A stretch of 64,000 nt of DNA from Allodiplogaster sudhausi (taxonomy: Eukaryota; Nematoda; Chromadorea; Rhabditida; Diplogasteridae). The notes below the pieces were generated by a model. It did no database searches. It saw only the letters and a program-made list of their open reading frames with translations, and was not told where the DNA came from. Made by a program: the position numbers and the translations under genes. This document shows positions 48,957 to 62,093 of the stretch, piece by piece (within the stretch, counting starts at the first letter, position 1; each line of letters opens with the position of its first letter). The DNA lies in assembly GCA_945643635.1 (NCBI GenBank), contig CALZFC010000058.1, positions 992,001-1,056,000 on the forward strand, given 5' to 3'.

Positions 48957-49234
48957 ATGTCGTATTTTCATGAAAGGAGAGCTTTTCTCCATATCTTTTC
49001 GTTATTTTTAACATGAATAATCATATGACTTTTTCTTGCTTGTGACCGATCTCGCTTCTTTTGTTCATTTTCACAGCTGGTCCACGGCAACAACAACAGG
49101 ACTGCGTAGAGTGGTTCTCGAAAGATTCTGTTGTCATCTTATTATTAGGCTGGACTTCTTGCGGAGAGGATTACGAGGGTGGGAGATTTAGAGTGGAGGA
49201 GAGATAAGCTGAAACAGTAATATATGGAGAGAGC

Positions 49235-49280
<46 letters not shown>

Positions 49281-49290
49281 GTGAGAAGGA

Positions 49291-49349
49291 ATCACTCCAT
49301 TATGGTAGGCATTGAGATGGCATCACTCCATTATGGTAGGCATTGAGAT
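49291..49349. repeat. Two-copy 31-bp tandem duplication
   Basis: A 28-bp block starting ATCACTCCATTATGG occurs at 49291-49318 and 49322-49349, directly after a GA microsatellite (about 49225-49278). Confidence 0.9.
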
Positions 49350-50524
49350 TAACGCCATCGCATGACTGGAGACATATCTTATCTGCATTCTTACTTTTTA
49401 TCCGGGAGATATAAGTTATCCCCTTTCCGCCATGAGATCACTTTGATATTCCATTCTTTCTCTTCTATCGTCTTTTCCTTCTGCTGCTCGGACTAATCTG
49501 GAGATAATACCAATGCCACTGGCAGAATATAATAATAGCAGTCACACTAACAGTGTGCTTCTGCAAGTTTTGCTAATGCCTCCAAGAATTATCTCCAACC
49601 TTTAACTATCACAAAAAGTCTCAGTCACTCAGTACTTGTCGTTTTCTCTGTCTTCATTTCTCTTTCCCTCATTCTTTCTTGAAATGGATGTACATGTGTA
49701 CGCATAAAAGGTGATAAAGTGACTAATATATAAAGATATTCTCTGATCTCAATGGTGAGAGCGAGTTCAGTACGCTGAGATCGAAAACAACATAGAAACA
49801 GCTTTTAACTTTTCTAAAAAAAAAATTGTCGGGCTTAGAAAGTGACTCTTTTGATTACGCTAGGGGTATAGAAAAGATAGCGATCAAATCGTTCGACATC
49901 AACTGGGCAGATGTACAGATAGGAGATGAATGGAAAATATTAAACCCACATTCTTATATTTGCAAGCTCTACCACTCTTCTCTGGATTCATTTCTCTTCA
50001 TGTCACACCTAATTTAATTACAAATTTCACAACGTCTCGTCTCCTACAAAAGACACCCACACAATATTTATGTCCAGGTCTACATGATATTTGTATTCTA
50101 GAAACTTTCTCTGAAGAAAATGTTACTACACACAAACTTATACATAACCTTGACCCTTCCAAAGTTGCCAAGACACCTTCTCATTTAGTCTATCATCATG
50201 CTTCTTTTGTCCTGCTAATTGTAGTTGGATTCTATGGTTTTTTTTTTAAATTCATTTGGTAAAGTTTTCACGATACAATTATATGGCAAATGATGAAGAG
50301 TATATTTGTTTCTTTTTGAGTTATTCTATACAAAATTTGGATAATTTCAAAATGGTAGCAACAATAATTAAAGGTGGTACCAAAATATTTCGGTAGTGTT
50401 TCTCTAGTTTGGCTTTTTCCTGTGCCGGAATGGGACGACCTTGCTAACTCATTTTCTCGGCTACGCTAGAATGAGTCATCGCATTCGTAGACCCACTCTG
50501 TGACGAGGAACGGCATAGTCTATT

Positions 50525-50526
<2 letters not shown>

Positions 50527-50585
<59 letters not shown>

Positions 50586-50834
50586 GGCTTTCTCCCTGCT
50601 CGCTCACTTAGTTCTTCATATCTCTTTTTCTACATGCATACCTGCCTCTCCCTCTTTCGTCCCTTCATTCTTTATTTATCATCTTCTCTAGTTCGCTTCT
50701 CTTCGTGCACAGTCGCCACTGCTGTTGCACTCTGTATTTGATTAGCGGTGAAGAGAGGCAGAGAGAAAAAGAGCGAGAGAGATAGAGAGAGGGAGAGAGA
50801 GAGAAGAAACATTAAACAGATAGAGAGAGAGCGC

Positions 50835-50875
<41 letters not shown>
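50527..50875. repeat. CT tract and facing GA tracts
   Basis: (CT)n at 50527-50579 and GA-rich sequence at 50758-50875 on the same strand. They are mutually complementary and about 180 bp apart. Confidence 0.85.
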
Positions 50876-50878
<3 letters not shown>

Positions 50879-51942
50879 ATAGCGATAAGAGAGAGACACT
50901 AGCGACTGCTGGAAACGCCATGCTCGAGGCGTCGAGGAGACAGGAAGGAGAAGTGGGGGAGGAAATGAGTGTGGTCGCCTCCAGCTAGACCATGACGAAA
51001 TGGAGAAACTCGCTGAGTGGGTACGATGAGTGAGAGAGAGAGTGAGAGAGAGAGTGAGAGAGAGAGAGTTAGACAGAAAAAGAGAGAATGCGGCCCCTAG
51101 GCCAACCTCGGTCGAATTAATCAGATAGAGAAATCTCACGTGGTTCCACAGTGACCAAACACGTCATCCTCTCTCCCTCCGAGTAATAAGGACAGAAAGT
51201 GACAGAGAAAGAGAGAAAGAGGGGAGAGGGTGTCAATAGAACAATCTGATGAAGAGAAAGAGAGACGGGCAAGAACGATAGCCACCTTGGCAGCATCGTG
51301 AAGTTGGTGGTTCTTTGAGCTATGATCGGTGGAGGCTAAATTGAAAGCCACGCGAGTCAGGAAACGAACATCCCGAAAAGGCGTTCGGTGAAATGCTCAG
51401 TGTTTCCGATAACTTTGCAGTTGCCTGCTATTTGTTGAAGAAGTAAACGTCTGTGAGAGATAGAGAAGTCATTTGATGAAGGAGAGCAGACTTCTTCTGA
51501 TCGGATGGAGAGTTGAACACTGACTCTTCCAGCAAGGATTCCCTTCTTTTGAATAGAAAAAAACCAGTTCACTGATTCAGTAGCAAAAGCGGGTAGGCCA
51601 GATTAGCGCATCACTCTCTGCATGTTCTCCCTTCTCACTCTAATACGACATGATCTAGAATATCTGGAATTGGATCATGACTCATACTTCGACTCTCTCT
51701 CTCTCTCTCTCACTTTCTCTCTCTTCTCCTCTACTACTCTTTCCTCTCACCCCCGCCCTAACTGTGTTCTTTTGTAACCTCCAAGTTCATTTCTCTGTCT
51801 GTTAATTGCTTCCACGATACAATGGCAGCCTGCCCTAAATTGGCGCCCTGTGCTCTTGGCCTCGGAATGTAGCGGTCCTACAGGCATTCGCTCAATCGTT
51901 TAAGAAAAATAAAGTTCGGACCCCTTTTGACCCTCGCAATCT

Positions 51943-51948
51943 TCTCTC

Positions 51949-51993
<45 letters not shown>

Positions 51994-52021
51994 TTATCTC
52001 TTTATCTCTTTATCTCTCTCC
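51943..52021. repeat. CT/TTTATCT microsatellite
   Basis: CT run that ends in three TTTATCTC units. Confidence 0.85.
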
Positions 52022-52349
52022 TCTCCGTTCATCCTCCCTCTCTGTCTTCAACCCCTTGCCTCTTTAGTTGTTTCATCTTGCGCAGTTTCATTGCCATCCC
52101 CGAAAAAACACTTCGATCAAGAGAGCAGAGCCCAGACAATATCAGCAGGGAATGGCTAGAGATAGTTTTTTCACAATGCGTTTTAGGATAGTAAAATACG
52201 TAGCGAATTTCTTGACAAAACTTTTTATGGTTTAGACTTGGAAGATCTCGCCGTGACGTCATAAGACAAAAGGTCGCATGCCCTTGAGAGGATGAGCGTG
52301 CATTCTTGGAGAGGGAGGACCGTGTCGTTGATTTAGTCTTTCTCATATT

Positions 52350-52383
<34 letters not shown>

Positions 52384-53066
52384 TTTCTCTCTTTCTCCTT
52401 TCTCTCTCCCTCGCCCTCTTTACATCTTGCTATCTCTTCTGCCCTCTCTTTCTCTCTCTTCTTTCCCTCCCCTCTCTCTCTAGTTTCTCTATCTCTCCAT
52501 CTAAGTAATTCTCATTCATCCCACAACTCCTCGTCTCGTGCTCGTTGCGTTTCAAAAATTTTAGCGAATAATTTGGCCGCCGCGTAGGAGTGGACAGGTT
52601 CACGAGCCCGCACATGGAGATGCACACTCTAAATGCGCAGTCGACAGGGCTAAAAATAGAGCTATCTTCCAAATGGGCACCGGAAATGAAGGCATGTCGA
52701 AATGAACTATGAGAGGGGAGAGAGGGATGGAAAGGGAGAGAAAGTGAGGGAGAAAGAGAGAGAGAGAGAACGAGAGAGAGAGAAAGTGAGAGAGAAAGAG
52801 AGAGCGAGAGAAAGTGAGAGAGAGTAGAAGAGTACCAACGTCTCACGAGGTCGGCTAATGCTCTGCTTCCGCTGGATATTTGTTTCGGAACACGTGCCAT
52901 GGGCTTCTTTGGTTTCAACCGCGCATCCCGCGGATTTGTGCAGAGACAACATCCCAGCCACACGTAGCCGGTGGCTCGCAGAGTGCACGGCAAGAGAGAG
53001 AGAGAGAGAGAAGACGAGAGAAAGAGAGAGAGAGAGAGAGAGTGAGAGAGAGAGGGAAGGAGAGAG
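52350..53066. repeat. CT tract followed by two GA tracts
   Basis: CT-rich at 52350-52480, then GA-rich at 52737-52831 and 52993-53066. Long open frames here on both strands (Ser/Leu or Arg/Glu dipeptides) are only translations of the repeats. Confidence 0.85.
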
Positions 53067-53443
53067 AGGAAAGGATGAAAAAGCAAGAGGGAAATATGGC
53101 TCGGATGCTGCTATGTACATATAAAACAAAATAAAACTTTTAAGAATCTATTTATTAATCGAATAAATATTTAATTTTTTCATGCTTCCGGACCATACCC
53201 TATTAACATTACTGTGTATCTTAATCTGTCTTGTTCTCACCCTCACCGTTTATCTTTCGCTCCCTCTCCCCATCTCTCTCTAGCTTCTCGTTTTCTCTTT
53301 CTCTTCCACTCTTTCGCTTCTTCCATCACTTGCTGCTAAACTCCAAATATTGAGCAGAACCACTCATAATTAGTGCCAACTCTCGCTTTCTAGCCTCTTG
53401 GCCTAATTTGCTTGCCTGCTGCAATGGTGAATCTTATCATTAC

Positions 53444-53477
<34 letters not shown>

Positions 53478-53651
53478 TTCTTTCCCTCTCTCTGTCTTTC
53501 TCTGTCTCTATTCCGACCCCGTTCTTCTCCCTCAGTTCATATCAGTGCCCGTGCCAGCCTCAGCCATCCTCACCTGCGGCCGTGTCCTTGACACTTCGCT
53601 GTCCGAATCACCCCAGGCGCCTGGATCTTGGATAGCTCCTGATCAACCCTC

Positions 53652-56447
53652 TCATATCCGGCAGCAACTAGCAGCCTCGTGAGGAATGTAGAACACGCCA
53701 GACTGATAACGCCTGGGGCGATAAGAATTAGAATGGCCCAGTTTATCATTTCTCCCAGCACTGGCATCACTTTTTCTCATCATCTTCTCTATATCTGAGT
53801 GCCTGTGAGGCGTAGCAAAGGGGTCCAAGAGACAGAAAACATGTGAGGTCTTTCCATTCTACAGAAAAAGAAGAGAGAAAGAGAGAGAGAGAGAGAGAAA
53901 AAAGAACTCTATAAGTGAAGGAAGACCGAGTGTAGACCAACCGAAGAATGGTTAGTATATTATAGCTGGTGCGCACATTCATATGGTCCGATATGATTGA
54001 AGCAAGGTACATCCACTTGTATCTATGCATAGAACTGGCCTCGAATGTGTATGTACATACATACATGTTGCATCAGACTAGACAGACGAGGATTAAACAG
54101 CATAAGTGCATAATGTTTGATGTCAAAATCGGAAATGAGCTACAATGTGCTGGTCGTCCGGAGGAAAACTGCGAATAAGTCATAGTGTAGCCCTTTGTCA
54201 GTCGGGTCATATGGTGCATAGTGCAAAACATGGAGAATAGTTACAGCAATCTTTGATTACTGTCTGGCCTGTTTTGTTCTCTGTTTGGCTCACCTCGCTG
54301 AATGGAAAGTCTGCTCTCTCGAGTCGTTGAATGACGTCATCGGGTCTCTCAATGGCCAGCCAATCCAAATTGGCCGAGCAGGCCATCTTCTGATCGAAGA
54401 GTTCGCAGACTCGTAGTGCGAGGAGGACGCGAAGCCCGTCCACGGCATCTTCGCCTCTGCGAAGGGCCTCCGATACCTGCAAATAAAAGACATGACTGGG
54501 GTCTTTATTTGTCTATCTCCTTTTTATCGCATCATTTTCATAAGCCTTGTTTCCGAGGGAATGCCCCACCGTACTTTCAAGCAGAACCACACCAGACCTA
54601 TTCCTGTCGAGACCTTTCGCAAATAGCGTTAGCATACGGCGTGTTGTTGTTGGTGTTCTTCTTTACATCATAAGGGGGAACATCACTCAAAGCGATCACA
54701 TCCTCCCCTCCCTAATGCACACTTATGCTGAAAGGTGGGAGTGCAATGTTAAAAAGTTTAAATAAAGTAGCCTCTCGCGCCTACACTCTTTCGTTTTCGC
54801 TTGTCTTGTTGACGTATAATTTGTATGTACTTTACAATTATACATATTTTTACATTTATTTTGTTTACGTCAGTGTGAATAGTAGTTTGCGTCATAGATT
54901 TCATGGAATAGATGTTGTCTGTATTCCAGGAATCTCTAAGAATCATACTGTAGTGCCTGTCTGCTATTCAGTTGATCTGAGCAGAATGAGACATGTGAAT
55001 GGCAAAATGCCAACTGGCGTTATTTTCCTTCCCCCAACAAAGTGTCCCTCTCAAAACAACAACGACAAAGATCAGCTGTGAACTAGTGGCTTTTCTTCTT
55101 CTCTTTCTGTGTTACGGCGCCGGCCCGTGAAGGCGTAAATGAGCTGCTTATTAGTTGAGCGGGGAGAAGCCATCTGACTATAACCTTTTCAGCCGGCTTT
55201 TCATTTGCCATCTTTTTAAATGCATGCAGAGAGAACGAAAACACGACACAAATAGAGTTATGCGGCAAAACATAACGTTTAAAAAGAGTGCATTATGCCG
55301 TAAATCGCCTGGCATCAAATAGACACATCAGAGTGGCAGGGACGGCATTAATTTGCTCTCTTTCTCGCCATCAAAACAAGTTGATAAAGGCCAGCGCCGC
55401 CTTGGAAATGACACTGTTATTTTATTATGACTCTCATAAATTGGTTAATTATGAAATGAACGAAGAAGTGAAGGGTGACCTGTGATAGAGCAGTGCGAAG
55501 AGAGTCCGCGGCAGCCAGGAGCCCTTCCCAGCCAGCCTCAGCAAGTCTCCACCGTCGCAGTGCATTGTAGCGGTCGAAACCACGGCGGATTCGCTGCAAT
55601 TCAATCGTTTATTCGTTTCTTTGCATGTACATCACATATATTTTTTTCTGTATATATCTATCATCATTACAGTAATATTCGTGCAGACTGCGGTGAAACC
55701 TTTTTTTTCTAAATTTAACATGTTTTGTCATTTTTTGTCCGCACTTTATGTTCATCTGTGCATTTCATTCATATTCTAGCGGCGTCAACAGTCTCATCTT
55801 TTGACAAACGTATTTTACCTGAGAATACATTTCGATGACTTTCTGATCTCAGTGTTTATATTCAGCAGTCCTGAAATTCTCCCTTTCTCTCTCGTTCTCT
55901 ATTTGAATGGTATCATCATTTTCCATCTTTACTTCATCATAAGAGTCCATTCTTAGCGCGTTTTCTCTTTCTCTCCAGACGAACACTCTTCTTTTTACAG
56001 TAATCCCCCGTGTGAATGTCCCAGAGTCTGTCTCCTCTAACTCTCCTTGTCTGCCTGAGTCTTGTCGAAAGTGCAGCTCTGCGTCAGACTGGCTTAATCT
56101 GCGTTCTGATTAAATCCAGACCGCCCAGGTGGCTAGAAGTAGTTGTGGAGGCGCAGATGGCTCTGATATTTCTCGCCTCCCTCAAATGCACAATCATGAT
56201 GATATGGTGGCACTAAAAGCAGCTGCCTCGTCAGAAAGGTCGGAAAAAGAGTGAAGGTGGAATGGCATTCCATTTGGATTCCGTTTGGATGATGATGGTG
56301 AAGAACCCAATTTGAATGGCAAGAATAAACAGATATGTTGTGGTAGCAGATGAGACAGAGCTATTTCAGTCCCCGTGGCTCCCCCGGATGGATCACATAT
56401 ATCCTCCTCAAAATGGCCATGTTGCTTGGCGAAGGCGACGTGGGCGG
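53652..56447 (-). CDS. Unidentified helical protein, 3' part of a split gene
   Basis: Four - strand exons join in phase 0: 56447-56397 (after GTGCTTGCAG), 55593-55480 (after GAATTGCAG), 54476-54294 (after TTTGCAG, donor gtgagc) and 53786-53652 (TGA). Together they give 160 residues. The middle two are strongly coding-like: a basic start (R-I-R-R-G-F-D-R-Y), then amphipathic helices such as W-E-G-L-L-A-A-A-D-S-L-R and L-D-W-L-A-I-E-R-P-D-D-V. The last exon is basic and Ser-rich and ends with a Cys pair. I do not recognise the family. The 5' end was not found; candidate upstream pieces at about 56700-56791 and 57516-57627 do not join in phase. The two central exons are more certain than the outer ones. 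Confidence 0.45.
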
Positions 56448-57927
56448 CTGCAAGCACTTATTTTTGCTGAGAGACCACTCGTGTGAAATCGTGCAGGTTG
56501 AAAAGAGATAGCGAGACGAAGAGAGAGAGAGAAAGAGAGGGAGAGAAAGAGAGAAAGAGAGGGGGAGAGAAAGAGGAAGAGAGAGATAATAGTATCTTTC
56601 TTCATTGTGCCTCGAAGGTGGCGCCAGAACACGAAAACACGAACGTTCATGCAAACTGCATCGCATATGTAGAAAGCATGCAGAGAATTCTGTGCCGGAC
56701 CCGAATATGAACGTATGTAAATGCAATGGCCATGTAGGGAAGGAGTATCAATCAACGATACATTCTCCAGCCACTGGGCGGACACGTCCATTTCAAGAAT
56801 GAGAGACAGCGTGCTGGATCAAGAGCAGAATGACATGTCAAGATGGATGCTCGTTTGGATTCTGGCCACTTTTGCCCGGCTATTTCTGCTGGCTATTCTG
56901 GCCGGTAGAACTTGTCACACTCTCCCAACCGGGTTGTGCTGGTCTCTCACTCTTGTCCCGTCTACGTGACGCACCCGGTTGCCTTGTCAGCCCCGTTCTA
57001 ATTGACGTTCCACTCTTCGAGTTCGTTTAGAGCTTTTTTTTCACACGTTGAGACTTTTTTATTCATCTCGCCAATTTTTAATAGCCAACGCTGGGCATGA
57101 ACGCCTGAGAAGAGGAGTGGAACGGTTCTGAGCTAGAAAACAGAAAATGAGCGAGTGCCCTTAGCCTAGATGGGCTGGCAGTTCTCACTCGCACTTTGTG
57201 TGAAGTCCTCTCTACTTTTGGGGTGCATTTTAAATGGAGCGAACAGACTGAAGAAAGGATCCTCTGCATAATAGTGGAAATTATAATCAGCCGGAAGCTA
57301 TGACGATAGAGAGGTGGGGGAAGAGATGCATGAGAGGAAGAGAGAGGGAGAGAGAGAGAGATAAGCAGAAAGTGTGAGATAGAGAGCAGTAGAGAGGCAG
57401 AGAGTGAGAGAGAGAGAAAGATACGAGATGAAGACGAGTATGGCTGGATTAAGAAGTAGTGTGGATGACGCCTTCGTGCCAGGCACGACGTTGAAAGAAG
57501 AAGAAGAAGGCACTCACCATCATCCGAAAAGTACAGTGCGACCGGCCTAAAAGTGGGTGCCAAGAAGGAAAGACTCATTCCGATTGTGCCCCCAGAGAAG
57601 CTTAGGCATGCTGCGCCAAGCCAGAACATCCATTTGGAGAGAGAGAGATCCAGATCCTTCGAATTCGGACGACTTCATTTCTCGAATGGATCGCTTTGGT
57701 CAAGAAGCACAGGCGTCAGAACACCTTCGCAGATTAGCCCGTTGCTTCTTCTAGCAACTTCTAACTTCCCGACACGTAGAAGAAGCAAGCGGGAAGTGAC
57801 ACACTCTTTTTTCTCTCTCTCCCGCTCTCGCTCTCAAGTACGTGAGACTGGGACATGCTGGACTCATCCAGACGTGAGGGCCGTGAATATCTAGGTATCC
57901 ACCTACGTGCTCTTCGGATGCATTCAC

Positions 57928-57978
57928 TAAATTGCTTTCTTAATTTACACCAATAAATTGCTTTCTTAATTTACACCA
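57928..57978. repeat. Two-copy 26-bp tandem repeat
   Basis: TAAATTGCTTTCTTAATT plus TACACCA occurs at 57928-57952 and 57954-57978. Confidence 0.9.
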
Positions 57979-58115
57979 AGCATCTTTTGCTGCCCTATCC
58001 GGCGCATCTCTGATGCTTTTCTGACCCTGAGCAGATATTCAAGCTAAATGAATAGCGCGCTTTCCCTAACAATGAGTTTCTTTTTCGGCCTTGCTATCTT
58101 ATTGCATTCTTGAAC

Positions 58116-58125
58116 CCTCTCTCTC

Positions 58126-58169
<44 letters not shown>
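58116..58169. repeat. CT microsatellite
   Basis: About 54 bp of CT with a TTTCT break. Confidence 0.9.
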
Positions 58170-58173
<4 letters not shown>

Positions 58174-60512
58174 GTCCTTCCTATCTCTCCATCTCTGCGA
58201 TGCTCACGTGCCTTCACGCCATGCGGAAGTGATGGCGTAACCCTTTCACAGGTAGCTTCTCTAATCGCATGTTCCATTTTGCCCCCTTCTTTCGCTTTTT
58301 CGAATTCTCTTTCTTCTTCGTTCTTCTTGAGAGGAATCTCTCATTCTGTCTTTCCTCGCCAGAGTTCGAATGATTCCCAAATCTCGCTTCCCTCCAATGC
58401 AACTTCCCGGCTTGCTGTAATTTGGAGTGTCCAAATGGCATTAGGGCGGCGTTCCCGAGTGGAGCCGAAGCTGCACACGTGGTCGGTGGAGGGCTCCCTC
58501 CCCACACTCCCCCCCCCCCTCCCTAGAGACCATCTCTCACAGTATTCACTTTGTCTCGTGCACTGAAGAAAACGATACGCTATCAGAAGAATGCAACAAA
58601 TGTTGCGTCAGAAGACGCCAAGGCTAATCTTGCTAGAAAACACGAAATTACTATCAAAACTCAACAGGTCTTTGCTATTGCTTCGGATTGAGTTGAAAAG
58701 AAAAGAAGCATGAAAAACTCATGTGAAAAAGAAGTCGTGTGATGAATCCGTGACTGGGAACTAAAAGCCACGGGCATCTTTTTTATCTTTCCCAAATGGG
58801 CAGCTGACAAAAAAAGGTTTGCGCACAATAGTTGTTGTTTCTTCTTCACTGAGTCATTCAAGGATAATTCTAAACACTGATTATCAGATGAACAGTTACG
58901 CGATATTTAAGAAATAATATTTTTTCAATTGTCCAAGAGATGTTTATGAGAGAGAACTCGTTGCGATAGAACACTGAAACTTTTGACTAATCTCAATCCG
59001 TTTGTTATCGTCACAAAAAGGGATACTGTAGCTATGACGAGTCACCCTTTCAGAACAACGGTTCTTCTCAGAGCGCGCTTTTCTTCTCAGAACAAACACG
59101 AAGGCCGAAGTACAGAGATATGTATTATGCTTGCTCATGAGCAATATTATATTATAACAAACACATGTTTAGCGTCTCCGGACATTACATGGACGTAATC
59201 CTGCTGCACTCGACATGAAATTGTGGAAAGCTGTAGTGACGGAATTAGCTAACGCTTTAGGAACGTTTTCTTGATTCAGCTACACAATGCGTTTGTGCTA
59301 AATCTGTTCTAGCGGTCGAAAGAGTTCCACTATAAATGTTCTCCCGCACGTTTCCACTCAGGAAGATTGAAATTATCACCTAAAACTAGTAGAATGCGAA
59401 AATGAACGAATAGAGTGAGTAGCCAACGAGGGTGTAGTATTCAATAGGTACGAAGACACACTTTCGTTGACAGGTTGGATCCCCTCTGGCAGGTAACAAA
59501 CAACGACAGCAGCATCCTCCCAGCTTATCGACAACGATTGATCATTATCATTCGAATGTCAGGAAGATCGTCCCCTTCACTCGCTTTCTACTGATAATCT
59601 GTAGACTATAGTGTCATCGGCCAGGACGAATGCACCAGTCAAAACAATGGCTAAGAATGTCTCCGTTGCCTCCGGGGTCGCCTCTGGATGAACAGCCAAG
59701 AATAAAAAAGGAAGATTACGTACATACATTCGTTCTAATGACGTCAAACGCAAGCCATTTTCTGCTTGAGATATCAGGAAGTCATGAGGTCTTTGTCTGT
59801 TACTGTTTCACTGAATTCCGCTGAATTATTCGTGACTGCTTTGACGAACATTTTTCATGCTCGAAGTAACATCGTTTCGTATTCAGATTCATCCACTCCT
59901 GCTTACTCACTGAAATTCTATGTTTGCATTTTCAAAGCAAGATATTAACATTTCAGAAGCTATGTCAGATCTTTCATTCACATTTCACTCAACTTGTTGG
60001 AGAAGACTGACTCAGCAGAATCAGAGAAAGGGAAGAAGACAGGATATTGGTTCAAAAAAATAAGAAATCAGCAAGAGACTGTCGAATAGGGATTATGCCA
60101 GACTAAGAAATTGAAGATACAGTGGATTGAAAAATAAAAATTGAACGGAAAAAGGGAAGATTAAAGGTAGTGATATTAGAAGCAGATAAAGAGGAGAGAG
60201 AGAAGTGAAGTTTGGAGAGAGGGAAAAGAGAATCGAGGAGGGAGGAGGGTTGATAGAGAGAGAAGGAGGCGTGGCCAAGCAGGAAAGGTCTATCGCAAGG
60301 GGGAGGAGAAAGGGGCAGGCAGAGGAGGAGGCGCAAAACGCGAAATATAGGCAGCCCGCCCTCTCCCCTCTGTCACTAACAGCGAGAGCATCACACAGAG
60401 CCCAGTCCTCCCTCCTCTCGCTCTCATTTCCACAGTCTCAGACTCCGTCTCCGTCCACCTCTCAGAGTGTGCCTTGCTGACCCTGAGTGGCCATCTCCTG
60501 TTCCCTCTTGCC

Positions 60513-62093
60513 ATGCTGAGTCTTCATCTCCTGATCGCAGCCCTTTTGCCCGTTGCCACGGCTCTCACCTGCTACGAGAACGACGACGAGGTCGGTGTGC
60601 TTTTTCATCTTCCCTCTCTAGCACTAACAAAACTTTCTTTTCAATCTTACTATTACACTGTCATACATTATTTACTTGTCTCCATCTTTTATGTCTGCGC
60701 TTCTTGGATTGGCTGCTTTGCCTGAGATCTTCATACTTTTGCGCATTTCTTGCTGGCCACTCCTCAATCCGATGCGTCATCTCTTCCTCTCTTCCTCCAC
60801 AAGTCTCTTAGGAACATTCGCGAATGTCGTTGAAATTGTCGCGGCCGTGATGCAATGTTGAATGAGTGAGAGAGTGCGAGAGAGAAAGAGCGTGAGGGAG
60901 GGAGACAGAGGTAAAGAGAGAGAGAGAGGGAGAGAGAGAGGGGGGGAAGTGAGGGAAATGCTCAAGGGACAATAATGCGCTAGAGTGATCGCGTACGCAA
61001 GGAAGATAGGAAGAAAGTGCGATAGGCAGACAGGGGGAGGGAATAGAAAGATATACAGAGAGAGAGAGAGAAAGAGAGAAAGGGAGAGAGAGAGGGGCAT
61101 AGAGAGAGAGTGCGGAGATGGGAGAGATTGTGAGAACACTGAAAAGCAGCGACCGCACTCAGCTCGTTATGATGCAACAAGTGATTCTTCCTCATTCTTG
61201 AATATATTTTAAAGTTGCAGAAATAGCTTTGGCGCCTTGTGTTTGTATTTCTCTATCCAATTTCATAAATTTGCACCTTAATTAATATGTATATTAAGAG
61301 AGTAATTGTTCAGGGCAACATCTACGAACGAACAAACTCCTCGTGGACATATTGTTCTTTGATTCCCTTCGCTTCCCCGAGCCATGGCGGCAAGCTGCAA
61401 GGGGTCGGCCCGGCTGAGGAGAAGACTGACGGCTACGATGCCACTTTCTCTCAGTCTGGCATCGCTTACAAGATACTCACCGTCTGTATCTACGAGGTTA
61501 GGGCTTAGACCCCTTTCCGTGTATCACTTTCAAAGAGCAACTACAGTCACTCTTTCCGTTACATTCTAATCCGTCCTTCGTAGCTTGTGACGTAGAGAGA
61601 GGGAGAGAGAAAGAGAGAAAGAGATAAGGACGAGATCCGAGAAACAATGGGAAGGATCCCTTTTGTGAGATGGCGCTGTTCATTGAAAAGGACGGCAGAA
61701 GGAGCGACCCTATTCAAATGAAATGGCGCGTGTCTTTGTGACGACACACAACACAAAACTATCTCCATCGCTCTCCTCTCTTTCTCTCTCCCCTCTCTCT
61801 CTCCTCTCTTTCTCTCTCCCCTCTCTCTTTCTCTCTCTCCCTCTCTCTTTCTCCCTCTCCCTCTTTTTCCTCTCTTTATCTATTCCTCTCTTTCTCTTTC
61901 TTTCCTTCTCTTCCTCTCTTTCTCCTTTTTATTGTCTTCTCTCTTGCAGAAGTACGACTTTGGCACGATCGCACCAGCCTTCTCAAAGCAGAAACCAGAG
62001 TTCATGTTCCGTTGCTTCTGCAACTACGACCGCTGCAACTCAGCGACTACCTTCGTCGCTTACCTCAGTGGAGTCCGGGCGGCCAATCTGTGA
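60513..62093 (+). CDS. Small secreted six-cysteine protein, Ly6/three-finger-like
   Basis: Exons 60513-60590, 61314-61496 and 61950-62093 join in phase 0 and give 134 aa. A signal peptide (residues 1 to about 18; L-H-L-L-I-A-A-L-L-P-V-A) is cut near A-L-T-C, so the first Cys would sit just after the mature N-terminus. There are six cysteines in all. The last three form C-F-C-N-Y-D-R-C-N, close to the C-C-x-x-D-x-C-N box that ends Ly6/uPAR and activin-receptor ectodomains. No membrane helix or kinase follows. The tail is short and mildly hydrophobic (V-A-Y-L-S-G-V), too weak to call a GPI signal with confidence. Six Cys is fewer than the 8-10 usual in Ly6 folds. The donor after exon 1 is gtcggt; the acceptors are GTTCAG and CTTGCAG. 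The ligand is unknown. Confidence 0.8.
60888..61112. repeat. GA tracts in Ly6-like gene intron 1
   Basis: Two imperfect GA/GGGA runs separated by about 90 bp of mixed sequence. Confidence 0.8.
61771..61931. repeat. CT tract in Ly6-like gene intron 2
   Basis: About 160 bp of CT/CCT directly before the TCTTGCAG acceptor of the last exon. It faces a GA tract at about 61590-61625 in the same intron. Confidence 0.85.

Larger units (their letters stand above)
47673..53651. other. Repeat-rich region without a confident gene
   Basis: Contains the inverted-repeat element at 48455-48956 and many CT/GA runs. An exon-like stretch on the - strand near 51440-51560 opens after a TTTCTATTCAAAAG acceptor-like site, and another open stretch at about 51283-51360 ends at a GTGGCT donor-like site. 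Their frames do not join, so no model is proposed. Confidence 0.4.
56448..60512. other. Repeat-rich region upstream of the Ly6-like gene
   Basis: No confident gene. On the - strand, 57627-57516 is an open stretch ending in a strong gtgagt donor. It may be an early exon of the gene at 53.6-56.4 kb but has two competing frames. GA tracts at 56518-56590 and 57345-57420, a CT tract at 58116-58169, a C-run near 58510, and purine-rich DNA at 60190-60330. Confidence 0.4.

Noticed and set aside
52430..53129. Long Ser/Leu-rich and Arg/Glu-rich open frames
   Set aside because: Translations of CT/GA microsatellites; these repeats lack stops in most frames.
56721..56969. Plus-strand open frame with a hydrophobic segment
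   Set aside because: No start context, splice sites or family motif; likely chance.
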